NCBI RefSeq assembly: GCF_900166595.1
Contig: NZ_LT745763.1
Location: 2,162,660 to 2,226,659 of the forward strand
DNA from: Virgibacillus dokdonensis
GTDB taxonomy: Bacteria > Bacillota > Bacilli > Bacillales > Amphibacillaceae
Reading direction: 5' to 3'
DNA length: 64,000 bases
The notes beneath the pieces are model-generated. The model had not been told where the DNA came from and ran no database searches. It was given only the letters and a program-made list of their open reading frames with translations. How positions within the stretch are numbered: the first letter of the stretch is position 1; every line of letters begins with the position of its first letter. Both the position numbers and the translations under genes were made by a program. Shown in pieces: positions 18,262-28,397 of this stretch.

Positions 18262-18358
18262 AAAAAGCTTCATATCATCAATACCAAGCCAGCTTACGGT
18301 GATGAAACGGCATCGTTTTACTTATACGATAGAGCTAAATTTTATACTTTTCGATAGC
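18262..18358. repeat. RepA copy 3 (diverged), abutting the cotE terminator
   Basis: It reads CTTACGGTGATGAAACGGC, GTTTTACTTATACGATAG, TTTTATACTTTTCGATAG. More diverged than other copies, but the order and spacing of blocks are kept. Its right end meets the T run of the cotE terminator. Confidence 0.6.
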
Positions 18359-18392
18359 CAAAAAAATTACGAGGAAGGTTTCTCCTCGTAAT
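18359..18392 (-). terminator. cotE: Rho-independent terminator of cotE
   Basis: Minus strand ATTACGAGGA and TCCTCGTAAT form a perfect 10-bp stem, 7-nt loop, then TTTTTT. Confidence 0.88.
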
Positions 18393-18396
18393 CCGG

Positions 18397-18960
18397 TTAA
18401 TCTTTGTTTAAGAAATCTGGTTCTACTTCTTCCAATTCGTCATCTGTAAGTTCTACATCCCAAACTTCATCTTCGTCATCATCAACATATTCACGCTTTG
18501 GATCCACACGAACTGCAACTTTTGTATCTCCGATAATTTGGACAATAAATTCCCTTTCAATCTCTACTGCTATTTTATGCCCTTTGTTTTCAATTGTACA
18601 ATTTAAGCAATTAGGCTGTTGAACAACTTTGGCTATTACATCAAAGTCATCATTTAAGCAGTTTTCATCTTTTATCGATAATGGTACTTTATCGCTGTAG
18701 GTAACCCTCTCGGTAATAGCTTCTGTTTTTGTGTTGTCATTATACGAATACCAAATGTTAATTTCGTAACTTCCATTTATCTCTACAGTATCTTGTGATT
18801 TTTTCTTTGCATTATACAAATGGTTAATAACCCAGCAACCTAAAATACTTGAAGGTCTATGTGATGGTGTAACGGAATGGGTTGCTTGCGAGAACTTACG
18901 ACCTTTGCCACAAACCGCTTTCGTTATGATCTCTCTATATTCTTTATCTAAAAAAGACAT
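18397..18960 (-). CDS. cotE: Outer spore coat morphogenetic protein CotE
   Basis: 187 aa from the ATG at 18960, preceded by GAGGAGG; the longer frame from 19002 adds residues outside the family. Reads EYREIITKAVCGKGRKFSQA, PSSILGCWVINH, INIWYSYNDNTKTE, VVQQPNCLNCTI and an acidic C-terminal tail, all as in CotE. It builds the platform for outer coat assembly around the forespore. It lies between ricA and mutS as in B. subtilis. Confidence 0.95.
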   Translation of the reverse strand: MSFLDKEYREIITKAVCGKGRKFSQATHSVTPSHRPSSILGCWVINHLYNAKKKSQDTVEINGSYEINIWYSYNDNTKTEAITERVTYSDKVPLSIKDENCLNDDFDVIAKVVQQPNCLNCTIENKGHKIAVEIEREFIVQIIGDTKVAVRVDPKREYVDDDEDEVWDVELTDDELEEVEPDFLNKD

Positions 18961-19107
18961 AATTACCTTTACCTCCTCTTTTTTCATAGTCAGTTTATGC
19001 AAGACAAATACCTAAAGTGCATAATGAAAAGAAAAATAGAAAAGGAAGTAGGTAAAAACGAACAGCGTTAATACCAACTAGTTGCTTTAACTGAGAGATA
19101 AAAACTC

Positions 19108-19170
19108 TAGTTGGACGTTTAGGTGCAGCGTCTGTAGAAAAAATCAAGTAACAGATAACAGCACCTTACA
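19108..19170 (-). other. Imperfect dyad downstream of ricA
   Basis: Arms GGTGC...TCTGT (left) and ACAGA...GCACC (right) around an A/T-rich centre, in the 246-bp gap between ricA and cotE. The arms resemble the core of the RepC repeat (GATTTAGCTGCTGTTAT). It may be a weak terminator or a RepC remnant. Confidence 0.35.
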
Positions 19171-19206
19171 TTTTTTAATAGCAACCCACGGATTAAAACT
19201 TACTTT

Positions 19207-19635
19207 TTAATGGCTACAACCTGATTTTGTTCTTATCTTCGAACCTGTTTCTCCAGTTAAAACATCGCCACCTGTAGATTCAATTACTTGATTGGTAACT
19301 TCTCTTGCAATTGTAGCAGTAATTAACTGTAAAACATCATTAACAACAACTTGTATTTCTTTAAACTCCTGTACAACAGGAATTGCATCAATTTCTGATT
19401 GAAAAATATCCAGTTGTTCCTCTACTTTTTTTAAAGCTTCATGTTTTTCATAAGCTTGTAAATTAACAGCTTGCTTTTGTAATGCTTTAATCTTTGTTAT
19501 TAATTGTTGTACTTTTTTATTTTCATTAATTTTCGCTTCCACTTGCTTAAAATGTTCAATTTCTTCTGTATTTGCTAACATATTCGCAAGTTTTTTCGCT
19601 TCATCCAGCACCTGTTTGCGCGTATACTCTGCCAT
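19207..19635 (-). CDS. ricA: RicA (YmcA), regulator of RNase Y and sporulation/biofilm phosphorelay
   Basis: 142 aa, the usual YmcA length, all-helical YlbF/YmcA fold: YTRKQVLDEAKKLANMLANT, IKALQKQAVNLQAYEKHEAL, DIFQSEIDAIPVVQEF. It ends in KSGCSH; C-terminal cysteine(s) of RicA help hold the Fe-S clusters of the RicA-RicF-RicT complex. In B. subtilis that complex directs RNase Y maturation of operon mRNAs and promotes Spo0A activation. It begins 2 bp after miaB. RNase Y itself is encoded 4 kb away. Confidence 0.9.
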   Translation of the reverse strand: MAEYTRKQVLDEAKKLANMLANTEEIEHFKQVEAKINENKKVQQLITKIKALQKQAVNLQAYEKHEALKKVEEQLDIFQSEIDAIPVVQEFKEIQVVVNDVLQLITATIAREVTNQVIESTGGDVLTGETGSKIRTKSGCSH

Positions 19636-19637
19636 TG

Positions 19638-21215
19638 TTATTTCACCCCTACTGTATTTTCAATCATAACACCATCTAAAGACCATGTTTTAGCTTCTGT
19701 AATTTTCACGTCTACAATCTGCCCAATTGCAGCCTTTGGTCCTTTAAAGTTAACGAGTTTATTTCTTTCCGTATACCCCGCTAGAACTTCTGGATCTTTT
19801 TTGCTTTCACCCTCTACAAGTACTTTTACGACTTGATCCTGATACGTTTTCATAGACGCAGCAGACTGCTTATTGACAAGCTCATTTAAGCGATATAGTC
19901 GTTGCTTTTTTACCTCTTCTGGAACATTATCTTTCTTCCTAGCTGCAGGAGTCCCTTCACGTGGTGAATAAATAAAGGTGTAAGCTGCTTCAAAACCAAC
20001 TTCTTCCATTAAGGTCATCGTTTCTTCAAACTGCTCTTCCGTTTCGTTTGGAAATCCAACAATAATATCTGTCGTTAACGTTGCGTTCGGCATCGCTGCG
20101 CGAATTTTCCTAACGAGTTCTAAATACGATTCTCTCGTATATTTCCGATTCATTTTCTTCAAAATTTCACTACTGCCTGACTGGACTGGCAAATGAATAT
20201 GATCTAACAAATTCCCCCCTTTTGCCAATACTTCAATTAAGCGATCATCAAAATCTCTAGGGTGTGATGTCGTAAAACGAATTCTTGGGATATCAATTTT
20301 GCGAAGTTCATCCATTAAATCACCTAAACCGTATGTCATGCCGTCTAAATCTTTTCCATAAGCATTTACGTTTTGCCCTAATAAGGTTACCTCTTTATAA
20401 CCTTGAGCAGCTAAATGCCGAACTTCTTGGATGATATCTTCCGGAAGACGACTTCGCTCTTTTCCACGGGTCATTGGTACAATACAATACGTGCAGAACT
20501 TATCGCAACCGTACATAATGTTAACCCATGCTTTTATTTTTCCTTTTCGTGCTTTTGGAAGGTTTTCAATGACATCACCTTCTTTAGACCACACTTCAAC
20601 GATTTTTTCTTTACCAAACATTGCTTCTTTCACAAGATGTGGTAACCGATGTATATTATGAGTACCAAAAATCAAATCAACATGCTGGTGTTTCTTCAAT
20701 ATCCGATTCACCACAGTTTCTTCTTGAGACATGCAACCACAAACACCAAGGATCAAATCTGGCTTTTCTCGTTTTAACGCTTTTAAATGTCCAATTTCAC
20801 CAAATACTTTATTCTCAGCATTTTCTCTAATTGCACAAGTATTCAACAAAATAATATCAGCATCATTTGTTTCAGAAGTAGATGTATAACCCATTTCGGT
20901 AAGAATTCCAGCCATTACTTCCGTATCATGCTCATTCATTTGGCAGCCATATGTACGAATTAAAAACTTCTTTCCTTCCCCAATATTTTCCATGTCTTCG
21001 GGAATAGAAAAATCGTAATGGACATTCACTTTATCTCTTCCACGTTTACGTGCTTTATTTAAATTCGGTGGTTCATAAGTTGTTTTGAAATACTTGGAAA
21101 TCAAATCTTCACTAGAAGTATTTTTAATACGCTCCATATTATCCATACCGGATTTTACGTCCGTTGGATTTGTTTCCTTAATTTGTGCTTGTTGCTTACG
21201 TTGTTGCTCGTTCAT
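19638..21215 (-). CDS. miaB: tRNA-2-methylthio-N6-dimethylallyladenosine synthase MiaB
   Basis: 525 aa radical-SAM methylthiotransferase. An N-terminal extension typical of Bacillus is followed by the UPF0004 domain with three cluster cysteines ([29 protein letters not shown]), the radical SAM motif [12 protein letters not shown] (~233-244), and a C-terminal TRAM domain ([20 protein letters not shown]). It converts i6A37 made by MiaA to ms2i6A37. The ATG follows AAAGGAGATTATT. Operon with ricA. Confidence 0.97.
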   Translation of the reverse strand: MNEQQRKQQAQIKETNPTDVKSGMDNMERIKNTSSEDLISKYFKTTYEPPNLNKARKRGRDKVNVHYDFSIPEDMENIGEGKKFLIRTYGCQMNEHDTEVMAGILTEMGYTSTSETNDADIILLNTCAIRENAENKVFGEIGHLKALKREKPDLILGVCGCMSQEETVVNRILKKHQHVDLIFGTHNIHRLPHLVKEAMFGKEKIVEVWSKEGDVIENLPKARKGKIKAWVNIMYGCDKFCTYCIVPMTRGKERSRLPEDIIQEVRHLAAQGYKEVTLLGQNVNAYGKDLDGMTYGLGDLMDELRKIDIPRIRFTTSHPRDFDDRLIEVLAKGGNLLDHIHLPVQSGSSEILKKMNRKYTRESYLELVRKIRAAMPNATLTTDIIVGFPNETEEQFEETMTLMEEVGFEAAYTFIYSPREGTPAARKKDNVPEEVKKQRLYRLNELVNKQSAASMKTYQDQVVKVLVEGESKKDPEVLAGYTERNKLVNFKGPKAAIGQIVDVKITEAKTWSLDGVMIENTVGVK

Positions 21216-21452
21216 AATAATCTCCTTTCATTTTGTGTAAACCACAATAACCTTTTAGGGTCATGAATACTCACTTTATCAGATGACTTATTTGTTTACA
21301 TTCATTCATTTATTATAAATGCTATATTCGAAATAAACAACAGTTGGCCTTTTGCTATAGGTTAGGAAAATGTCAAACAGTAGAATTTTAGCTTTACAAT
21401 AACTTATAAGAGATTTGTAGACCGCATTTTTCCGAATGGCTACGAATTTTTG

Positions 21453-21486
21453 TAATAAAAATAGTGTTGCGTAAGTACGCAACACT
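21453..21486 (-). terminator. spoVS: Rho-independent terminator of spoVS
   Basis: Minus strand AGTGTTGCGTA and TACGCAACACT form a perfect 11-bp stem with a 2-nt loop region, followed by ATTTTTATT. Confidence 0.85.
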
Positions 21487-21512
21487 TAATTAAACATATC
21501 TCATATAAAAAA

Positions 21513-21773
21513 TTATCTGGGCTCTACAATTAATTTAATTGCTGTACGCTCTTCTTCATCAATTAAAATATCTGTAAAAGCCGGAATACAAATAAGATCA
21601 ACCCCACTTGGTGCAACAAATCCTCTAGCAATCGCTACCGCCTTAACAGCCTGGTTTAATGCACCAGCTCCAATAGCCTGAATCTCCGCTGAGCCACGTT
21701 CTCTTAACACATTCGCAAGTGCACCTGCTACTGAATTTGGATTTGATTTTGCTGACACTTTTAATACTTCCAC
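21513..21773 (-). CDS. spoVS: Stage V sporulation protein S
   Basis: 86 aa from the GTG at 21773, giving the canonical SpoVS N-terminus (VEVLKVSAKSNPNSVAGALA) and the canonical length; AAGGAGG lies 8 nt upstream. The frame could begin at the ATG at 21791, but that overlaps the ribosome site. Highly conserved Alba-like fold: AIGAGALNQAVKAVAIARGF, APSGVDLICIPAFTDI. It affects septation and coat assembly in B. subtilis. An IS30 element now separates it from ymdB. Confidence 0.95.
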   Translation of the reverse strand: MEVLKVSAKSNPNSVAGALANVLRERGSAEIQAIGAGALNQAVKAVAIARGFVAPSGVDLICIPAFTDILIDEEERTAIKLIVEPR

Positions 21774-21988
21774 CACTAGTACCTCCTTCATTTAAACTAT
21801 TCTAGTTCTACTTATACTATATTCTTGGAGATGTTAGCTTATTACCCTTATTATGCATTAATAATTCTTAACATTCAAATAATCTATCTTTAACATTTCT
21901 TCAATTACAGTTTATCCTCATAATTCTAGCGTGAATAGAAATAAACCAATACTCTTATGCCCTATTTCAATCCGTTTTATTTTTTGAT

Positions 21989-23049
21989 TTGTCAAATTAA
22001 GCGAGACAACATGCTTTTATCAAAATCCTGACCGACATAATCTATGAAACACTCCATTGGTGTTTTGTATTTCAATGATTTCCTTGGTATGTTATTCCGT
22101 CGGAGTGCAACCTCAGAAATATACTCTTGTGACACAGGATTAAAGTCCATTTCTTTTGGTAGCCCATTCTTTCTCAGAAGACCGTTGGAATGCTCATTTA
22201 GCCCCCTTTGGGATGGCGTTCCAGGATCTGCAAAATAAATATCAACATCTTGTTCATTGCTGATGGATTTCCAATTGGAAAACTCTTTCCCGCAGTCAAA
22301 GATAATGGACTTAAATAAGTGTTTTGGTAATCGCTCAAACCATTGATTGAGCGATGTTTCAATATTGATTGCCTGTCTACCAGCTGGTTTAATTGCGATG
22401 ATGCATTTTGTTAAACGCTCAACAAGCGTGATGACAGCGCTCTTGTGATGACGTCCCACAATGGTATCTCCTTCTAGATGACCAAATTCTTTCTTGTAAT
22501 TTGGGTGATCGTGATCACGATCAAGGATGGTGCGGCGAAATTTTTGTTTTCCTCTTCTTTCCTGGTGACCATTTGGTTTGCGTTTGCCTTGCATAGGTAA
22601 ATCATTTTGGTTAAATTCGCCTGATGAAAACTTTCGATAAAGCGTGCGCATGCTGCAGGAGATAGTCTTTTCGTTTCGTCCGATTATTACATCAGGCGTC
22701 CAGCCATCGCGGACTTTTTCATGAATATAAGCTTTTTCGTTAGGTGTTAATTGAATCTTTTTACGACCACATGTCGCTTTATTCGCTTGATATTGTAGAT
22801 AAACGTCTATCGCAGTAAGTCCTTCTTTCAGTTGTCTAATAACACGATAAACAGCTTCATGGCCACGCTTTAATTTATTGGCAATTTTTCGACCAGAAAC
22901 GCCGAATTCATGATATTCCTCTATGAATACCAGTTCTGTTTTGGTAAGATGGGTGTAGGACATGTCAGATACACTCTCCTTAACTTTGGTTGGTTATTCG
23001 TTGAGTATATCATGACATGTCTTTTTTGGTGTCTCGCTTAATTTTACAA
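21989..23049 (-). mobile_element. IS30-family insertion sequence, apparently complete
   Basis: About 1.06 kb bounded by inverted repeats TTGTNAAATTAAGCGAGACA (left 21989-22008, right ~23030-23049), with one full-length transposase. A target duplication is not obvious. It sits in the spoVS-ymdB intergenic space without breaking a gene; in B. subtilis the tdh-kbl pair lies close to here (between spoVS and miaB). Confidence 0.88.
21992..22963 (-). CDS. IS30-family transposase
   Basis: 323 aa. N-terminal helix-turn-helix (LVFIEEYHEFGVSGRKIANK; GHEAVYRVIRQLKEG), then a DDE core: HLEGDTIVGRHHKSAV with the first Asp, IIFDCGKEFSNWKSI with the second, and RGLNEHSNGLLRKNGLPKEM with the Glu. The C-terminus IPRKSLKYKTPMECF is typical of the family. 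No stop or frameshift, so it may be active. The stop codon lies inside the left inverted repeat. Cut-and-paste or copy transposition by this protein. Confidence 0.95.
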   Translation of the reverse strand: MSYTHLTKTELVFIEEYHEFGVSGRKIANKLKRGHEAVYRVIRQLKEGLTAIDVYLQYQANKATCGRKKIQLTPNEKAYIHEKVRDGWTPDVIIGRNEKTISCSMRTLYRKFSSGEFNQNDLPMQGKRKPNGHQERRGKQKFRRTILDRDHDHPNYKKEFGHLEGDTIVGRHHKSAVITLVERLTKCIIAIKPAGRQAINIETSLNQWFERLPKHLFKSIIFDCGKEFSNWKSISNEQDVDIYFADPGTPSQRGLNEHSNGLLRKNGLPKEMDFNPVSQEYISEVALRRNNIPRKSLKYKTPMECFIDYVGQDFDKSMLSRLI

Positions 23050-23081
23050 TCTAGGTTTATAAAAAATGCGACATACTAACC

Positions 23082-23876
23082 TTACATAAATGGATGATCT
23101 TCATTGATTAGAATACGCTCGATTTTATGGGCTTTTCCTGTTTTCGTATCAATAGTTACAACACAGCCATTTAATTGCGCTCTGCCCTGTTTTGGTACTT
23201 CAAAACGAACTGGCATAGATGTTAAAAAGCGTTGAATAACAGCTTCTCTTTCCATTCCCAAAATACCATCGTAAGGCCCTGTCATGCCAACATCTGACAG
23301 ATACGCTGTACCATTTGGTAAAATACGCTCATCGGCCGTTTGTGTATGCGTATGTGTGCCAACAACAGCGCTCACTCGTCCATCCACATACCATCCAAAT
23401 GCTTGTTTCTCACTTGTTGCTTCTCCATGAAAGTCAACAAATATAATGTTTGTACGTTGTTTTGCTTCTTTTATTAATCCATCTGCTATGGAAAAAGGGT
23501 CACGTATTGGTGGCAAAAAAGTTCTTCCTTGCAAACTAATTACAGCAACTTCAATGCCATTAATATTTACATATACGATCCCTTTACCTGGATTATTAGT
23601 TGGAAAATTTGCTGGTCGAATCATTTTGTTTGCGTTATCAATGAAATCATAGATTTCCTTTTTATCCCATGTATGATTTCCCATTGTAACTACTTGCGCG
23701 CCCCATCCTAGTAGCTGCTTATAAATTTTTTCTGTAATCCCTTTACCTGCAGCAGCATTTTCACCATTAACTATCGTAAGGCTAGGTCGATACTTTTCTT
23801 TCAATCTTGGCAAATAATATTGGACCATGTCTCTGCCAGGAGAACCAACAACATCGCCAATAAATAATATTTTCAT
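23082..23876 (-). CDS. ymdB: YmdB metallophosphoesterase (cyclic nucleotide phosphodiesterase)
   Basis: 264 aa, full length. Metal-binding motifs in order: FIGDVVGSPGRDM (~5-17), VNGENAAAGKGIT (~37-49), TMGNHTWDKKEI (~65-76), FVDFHGEATSEKQA, VGTHTHTQTADERIL. In B. subtilis YmdB hydrolyses 2',3'-cyclic nucleotides and controls the motility/biofilm decision and early-sporulation nanotube gene expression. It lies downstream of rny, as in relatives. Confidence 0.95.
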   Translation of the reverse strand: MKILFIGDVVGSPGRDMVQYYLPRLKEKYRPSLTIVNGENAAAGKGITEKIYKQLLGWGAQVVTMGNHTWDKKEIYDFIDNANKMIRPANFPTNNPGKGIVYVNINGIEVAVISLQGRTFLPPIRDPFSIADGLIKEAKQRTNIIFVDFHGEATSEKQAFGWYVDGRVSAVVGTHTHTQTADERILPNGTAYLSDVGMTGPYDGILGMEREAVIQRFLTSMPVRFEVPKQGRAQLNGCVVTIDTKTGKAHKIERILINEDHPFM

Positions 23877-23941
23877 GCTTGTCTCATCCTATCTATTTTC
23901 ATATCATTAGTTTTTCATATCCATTAATGAATGTCAAAAAT

Positions 23942-23967
23942 AAAAAGCAGTCCGAAGACCACTTTTT
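23942..23967 (-). terminator. rny: Terminator hairpin overlapping the rny stop codon
   Basis: Minus strand AAAAAGTGGTC, loop TTCG, GACTGCTTTTT (two G-U pairs) then ATTTTTG. The stem starts within the rny stop codon region (23966-23968). A UUCG tetraloop closes it. Confidence 0.75.
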
Positions 23968-25528
23968 ATTTAGCATATTCCACTGCTCGAGTTTCTCTAA
24001 TTACTGTAACTTTAATGTGTCCAGGGTAGTCCAGTTCGCCTTCAATTTTCTTACGAATATCTCTTGCAATTCGAACGGATTCTACGTCGTCAATTTCATC
24101 TGGTTTTACCATAATTCGAATCTCTCTTCCAGCTTGAATGGCAAATGATTTTTCTACACCAACAAACGACTCCGAAATTTCTTCCAGTTTTTCTAAACGT
24201 TTAATATAATTTTCCAACGTCTCGCTTCTTGCTCCAGGTCTAGCCGCAGATAATGCGTCAGCAGCAGCTACAAGCACTGAAATAATGGAAGTAGGTTCTT
24301 CATCGCCATGGTGTGAAGCAATAGAATTGATAACAACTTCATGCTCTTTGTACTTCAAAGCAAGTTCTTTACCAATTTCCACGTGACTTCCTTCTACCTC
24401 ATGATCAATGGCTTTCCCTATATCATGAAGCAGTCCAGCTCTTCTTGCCAACATTTCATCTTCACCAAGTTCAGCAGCAAGCAAACCAGCTAGATAAGCT
24501 ACTTCCGTGGAATGTTTTAACACATTTTGTCCATAGCTTGTCCGATATTTCAAACGCCCAAGAATTTTAATTAAGTCTGGATGTAAGCCGTGCACTCCCA
24601 CTTCAAACGTTGTCTCTTCACCAATTTCTCGAATATGATTATCCACATCACGCCTTGCTTTATCCACCATCTCTTCAATGCGAGCTGGGTGGATACGTCC
24701 GTCCTGAACGAGTTTTTCTAAGGCCAAACGAGCTGTTTCTCTTCGTATAGGGTCAAATCCTGATAGTATAACTGCTTCTGGAGTATCATCAATAATCAAG
24801 TCAATTCCTGTTAACGTTTCTAATGTTCTTATATTTCTTCCTTCTCGTCCAATGATGCGCCCTTTCATCTCGTCATTAGGAAGGTTGACAACGGATACTG
24901 TCGTTTCAGCAACGTGGTCAGCAGCACAACGCTGCAGAGCTAACGATAGGATGCTTTTAGCTTTTTTATCTGCTTCTTCTTTCGCACGATTTTCTGCCTC
25001 TTTAATAATTAGAGCAGATTCATGAGCAACTTCTTGTTCTACACGCTCTAAAATAATTTGTCTAGCCTGGTCTGTTGTATACCCTGAAATGCGTTCAAGC
25101 TCAGTTTGCTGCTCTTGTATCATAGCTTCCACTTTGCTTTCCATTTCTTCAATTTGTTGTTGTTTGTCTGCTAACGACTGTTCTCTTTTTTCTAAATTAA
25201 GTTCTCGCTGATCTAACGATTCACTTTTCTTGTCCAAATTTTCTTCTTTATGCATCAGACGATTTTCTTGTTTTTGTACTTCGTTTCGTCTCTCTCGAAG
25301 TTCATCTTCTGTTTGCTGCCGAAGTTTATGATTTTCATCCTTCGCTTCAAGAAGGGCTTCTTTCTTTGAAGCTTCTGCATTCCGATGTGCTTCATCAACG
25401 ATTTGTTTAGCTAGCGTTTCGGCACTCGAAATTTTTGCTTCAGCAATAGACTTACGAATCAGATAACCAACAACAATACCGACGATTAGGATTACAAGCA
25501 AAATGGAGATGAGCATTAGACTGTCCAT
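23966..25528 (-). CDS. rny: Ribonuclease Y
   Basis: 520 aa from the ATG at 25528 (AGGAGGTG site), matching the B. subtilis length; the ATG at 25564 would add residues before the membrane helix. An N-terminal membrane anchor ([20 protein letters not shown]) is followed by a long coiled coil (~30-200), KH domain [20 protein letters not shown], and HD domain with [12 protein letters not shown] and [16 protein letters not shown]. Membrane-bound endonuclease that initiates mRNA decay. Functional partner RicA is encoded nearby. Confidence 0.97.
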   Translation of the reverse strand: MDSLMLISILLVILIVGIVVGYLIRKSIAEAKISSAETLAKQIVDEAHRNAEASKKEALLEAKDENHKLRQQTEDELRERRNEVQKQENRLMHKEENLDKKSESLDQRELNLEKREQSLADKQQQIEEMESKVEAMIQEQQTELERISGYTTDQARQIILERVEQEVAHESALIIKEAENRAKEEADKKAKSILSLALQRCAADHVAETTVSVVNLPNDEMKGRIIGREGRNIRTLETLTGIDLIIDDTPEAVILSGFDPIRRETARLALEKLVQDGRIHPARIEEMVDKARRDVDNHIREIGEETTFEVGVHGLHPDLIKILGRLKYRTSYGQNVLKHSTEVAYLAGLLAAELGEDEMLARRAGLLHDIGKAIDHEVEGSHVEIGKELALKYKEHEVVINSIASHHGDEEPTSIISVLVAAADALSAARPGARSETLENYIKRLEKLEEISESFVGVEKSFAIQAGREIRIMVKPDEIDDVESVRIARDIRKKIEGELDYPGHIKVTVIRETRAVEYAK

Positions 25529-25880
25529 GATTTCACCTCCTCTTGCTATAAAGTTGTACATCAATTATTGTCGGCATGTAAAAGTTTCAATGCGTTAAAT
25601 AACCATATAATATATCATATAGATGATAAATTTATACAAATTTAATTTTAATTGTGTATGGAGAGAATGTCAAGGAAACGTCACAACTTCATACAATATG
25701 TTGGTAAATAATGCTATAAAACATCCAACTAGCTATTGCGATTATTATTGTCTTGAGGACGTGTACATATCTCTATGTAATAGATGTTCTAAATAATGTC
25801 AAGGCGTTTGAGAATTGGTTAAATAGAACCTTTGTCGTAGCATTAAAATGTTCTCTTTGTGTTTATGCTACCCTCCTTTC
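25529..25880. other. Intergenic region between recA terminator and rny
   Basis: About 350 bp, no gene. B. subtilis carries pbpX in the corresponding place. No promoter or structure was recognised with confidence. Confidence 0.4.
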
Positions 25881-25889
25881 ATAGGAAAA

Positions 25890-25932
25890 TAAAAAAATTA
25901 AAACCACCTCTTGCATTTAGCAATAGGTGGTT
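25890..25932 (-). terminator. recA: Rho-independent terminator of recA
   Basis: Minus strand AACCACCTATTGC and GCAAGAGGTGGTT (one mismatch) form a 13-bp stem followed by TTAATTTTTTT. Confidence 0.85.
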
Positions 25933-25938
25933 AGTAGA

Positions 25939-26979
25939 TTACACATCTAAACTTTCTTGATTAAATTCTTTTGTTTCTTCTTCCTCTGGTTGATCATCCA
26001 AATTATAATGCTGCCTAATTAATGCGTGAATTTCCGCCTGCATATCTGTGTTCTCTTTCAAAAACTGCTTGGCATTTTCACGTCCTTGACCAAGCCTCTC
26101 TTCATTATAAGAGTACCAAGCACCACTTTTTTGAACAATATCTAAGCTAGAACCAATGTCTAGTATTTCACCCTCTTTAGAAATACCTTCTCCATACATT
26201 ATATCTACTTCTGCTTGTTTAAATGGTGGTGCAACTTTGTTTTTTACAACTTTAATTCTTGCCTTGTTTCCTACCATATCATTTCCTTGCTTCAACGATT
26301 CAGCACGGCGAACTTCCAGACGTACAGATGAGTAAAACTTCAGCGCACGACCTCCAGGAGTCGTTTCCGGATTACCAAACATAACGCCCACTTTTTCGCG
26401 AATTTGATTAATAAAAATAGCCGTAGTCTTCGATTTGTTAATAGCACCAGATAGTTTTCTTAATGCTTGGGACATCAAACGAGCTTGAAGTCCAACATGC
26501 GAATCTCCCATTTCACCTTCAATTTCAGCTTTCGGAACGAGTGCAGCTACGGAATCAACAACAATAATGTCAACAGCACCACTACGAACTAGTGCTTCTG
26601 CAATTTCTAAAGCTTGTTCTCCTGTATCTGGTTGCGAGAGTAATAGCTCTTCAATATTCACGCCTAAAGCACGAGCATATGTTGGATCAAGTGCATGCTC
26701 TGCATCTATAAATGCTGCTTGCCCCCCCTGTTGCTGCGCTTCTGCTATAGCGTGTAAAGCTACGGTCGTTTTACCAGAAGATTCTGGTCCATATATTTCA
26801 ACAACCCGCCCTCTTGGGTACCCACCAATTCCAAGTGCTACATCTAAAGCTAAGGAACCACTAGGTATCGTTGCAATTCTTTGTTCAGCTTGCTCCCCTA
26901 ATTTCATAATGGAACCTTTTCCAAACTGCTTCTCTATTTGTTTTAACGCTGCATCTAAAGCTTGTTTCTTATCACTCAA
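25939..26979 (-). CDS. recA: Recombinase RecA
   Basis: 346 aa. Walker [13 protein letters not shown] (~65-76), Walker [12 protein letters not shown] (~139-149), loop L1 [21 protein letters not shown]2 [20 protein letters not shown], and a short acidic C-terminus. It forms filaments on single-stranded DNA, catalyses strand exchange and triggers LexA self-cleavage. The start is TTG at 26979 with AAGGAGGG upstream. It has its own promoter with a LexA-like site (27010-27061) and a strong terminator. Confidence 0.98.
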   Translation of the reverse strand: MSDKKQALDAALKQIEKQFGKGSIMKLGEQAEQRIATIPSGSLALDVALGIGGYPRGRVVEIYGPESSGKTTVALHAIAEAQQQGGQAAFIDAEHALDPTYARALGVNIEELLLSQPDTGEQALEIAEALVRSGAVDIIVVDSVAALVPKAEIEGEMGDSHVGLQARLMSQALRKLSGAINKSKTTAIFINQIREKVGVMFGNPETTPGGRALKFYSSVRLEVRRAESLKQGNDMVGNKARIKVVKNKVAPPFKQAEVDIMYGEGISKEGEILDIGSSLDIVQKSGAWYSYNEERLGQGRENAKQFLKENTDMQAEIHALIRQHYNLDDQPEEEETKEFNQESLDV

Positions 26980-27009
26980 AACGTCGCCCTCCTTTAATCA
27001 TCTACTAAC

Positions 27010-27061
27010 ATCATACATGCTTTTCGCTTAATTGCCAAGCAAAAAGACGAATAAACGTTCT
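27010..27061 (-). promoter_or_regulatory. recA: recA promoter with a LexA-like SOS box
   Basis: Minus-strand TTGGCA (27033-27038), 17 bp, TATGAT (27010-27015). Just upstream, AGAACGTTTATTCG (27048-27061) approximates the Gram-positive LexA box (CGAAC-N4-GTTCG) with two deviations. SOS control of recA is well known in Bacillus; the site here is upstream of -35 and imperfect. Confidence 0.7.
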
Positions 27062-27149
27062 CATCATTAAAGTGAAAAACAACTACAAAATTAAATTATA
27101 GGCTTTTATGAAATTATAAAAACAAAACAAACCACTCTACAGCAAAATG

Positions 27150-28397
27150 TTATTTTAGTATTTGATATAGTAGCTCAAGACCTTTAAGAACTGTTCTTCT
27201 TCGAATAGCATTCCTATCTCCTGGGAATAAGAACTTCTTAGTAACAAATGTACCATTGTCGTTATAAATAGAAATATAGACTGTACCAACTTGCTTTCCT
27301 TCCATCTTAGTAGGACCAGCCACACCAGTAAAAGATATTCCTATAGTAGATGAAAATTTAGTAGCTGCTTGCTTTGCCATCGCTTCAGCACAATCTTCGC
27401 TGACTGCTCCATTTGTTTCTAAAATCTCTCCTGGTACATTTAACGTATTCTGTTTTGCTATTATTGTATAAGTAACCATGCCACCTTGAAAAACATTTGA
27501 TGAACCAGAGACAGTCGTGATTTTTTCTGCAAACGCTCCACCAGTCAAACTTTCTGCAGCTGCAAGCGTATATTGCTTCGCTAATAACAAATCTACAACT
27601 TTCCCTTCTAATGTTTCGTGATCTTCACCATACGCATATTGCCCTACGCGTAAAAAGATTTTCGCTTTCGTTTCTTGCAACAGCTGATCTGCCTTTTGAA
27701 GCGAATCACTTTTTGCTGTTAATCGAATGACAATACCTTCTTCTTGAGCAAGAGGAGCAATTGTAGGATTTGTTTGTTCGTGAATAATATCCTGTAGTTC
27801 ATGTTCAAGCTTCGATTCACCAATTCCAGTAAATTTCAGTAAAACAGATTTAATGATCTCTTTTTTACCCAGCAGTTTTTGTATGGATGGAATCATGTAT
27901 TCTCTTACTAGAGCTTTCATTTCTTTTGGAACACCCGGGAGAAAAAACCATGTGCAACCATCATATGTTAGCTTCATCCCAGGAGCCATTCCTACAGGAT
28001 TCATCCAAACTGTTGCCCCTTCAAATACTCTCGCTTGTTTTGAATTATTTGGCGTCATCACTGTCTGATGCTTTTCAAAATATGCTCGTATTTTGCACAT
28101 GGATGGTCCATGCTCTACTAGAGGTATAGTACTCAATTGCTGAAATGCTTCCCTTGTTAAATCGTCTTCTGTTGGCCCCAGACCACCAGTAACAATAACA
28201 ATATCTGAACGTTTATGAGCTATTTGAAATGTTTCACGCACACGCTGTAAGTTGTCTCCAACAACTATATGGTGGTACGTGTTAACACCTTGGTTAGCTA
28301 ACTGCAGAGAGAGCCATTGAGCGTTTGTGTTTGCAATTTGCCCGAGTAAAAGTTCAGTTCCAACAGCAATTATTTCAGCTTGTAATTCCTCTTTCAT
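27150..28397 (-). CDS. cinA: CinA family protein (competence/damage-inducible, NMN deamidase type)
   Basis: 415 aa from the ATG at 28397, which overlaps the pgsA stop as ATGA and has GAGGG 8 nt upstream. The N-terminal MoCF domain (AEIIAVGTELLLGQIANTNA; IVTGGLGPTEDDLTREAF) and C-terminal CinA domain (AAAESLTGGAFAEKI; VSGSSNVFQGGMVTYT; GISFTGVAGPT) are both present. In the family the C-terminal domain deamidates NMN in pyridine-nucleotide salvage. In several Firmicutes cinA is cotranscribed with recA; here recA has its own promoter 170 bp downstream. Confidence 0.95.
   Translation of the reverse strand: MKEELQAEIIAVGTELLLGQIANTNAQWLSLQLANQGVNTYHHIVVGDNLQRVRETFQIAHKRSDIVIVTGGLGPTEDDLTREAFQQLSTIPLVEHGPSMCKIRAYFEKHQTVMTPNNSKQARVFEGATVWMNPVGMAPGMKLTYDGCTWFFLPGVPKEMKALVREYMIPSIQKLLGKKEIIKSVLLKFTGIGESKLEHELQDIIHEQTNPTIAPLAQEEGIVIRLTAKSDSLQKADQLLQETKAKIFLRVGQYAYGEDHETLEGKVVDLLLAKQYTLAAAESLTGGAFAEKITTVSGSSNVFQGGMVTYTIIAKQNTLNVPGEILETNGAVSEDCAEAMAKQAATKFSSTIGISFTGVAGPTKMEGKQVGTVYISIYNDNGTFVTKKFLFPGDRNAIRRRTVLKGLELLYQILK

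Noticed and set aside
26567..27031. 154-codon plus-strand frame over recA
   Set aside because: Antisense shadow of recA; no ribosome site and composition follows the recA codons read backwards.
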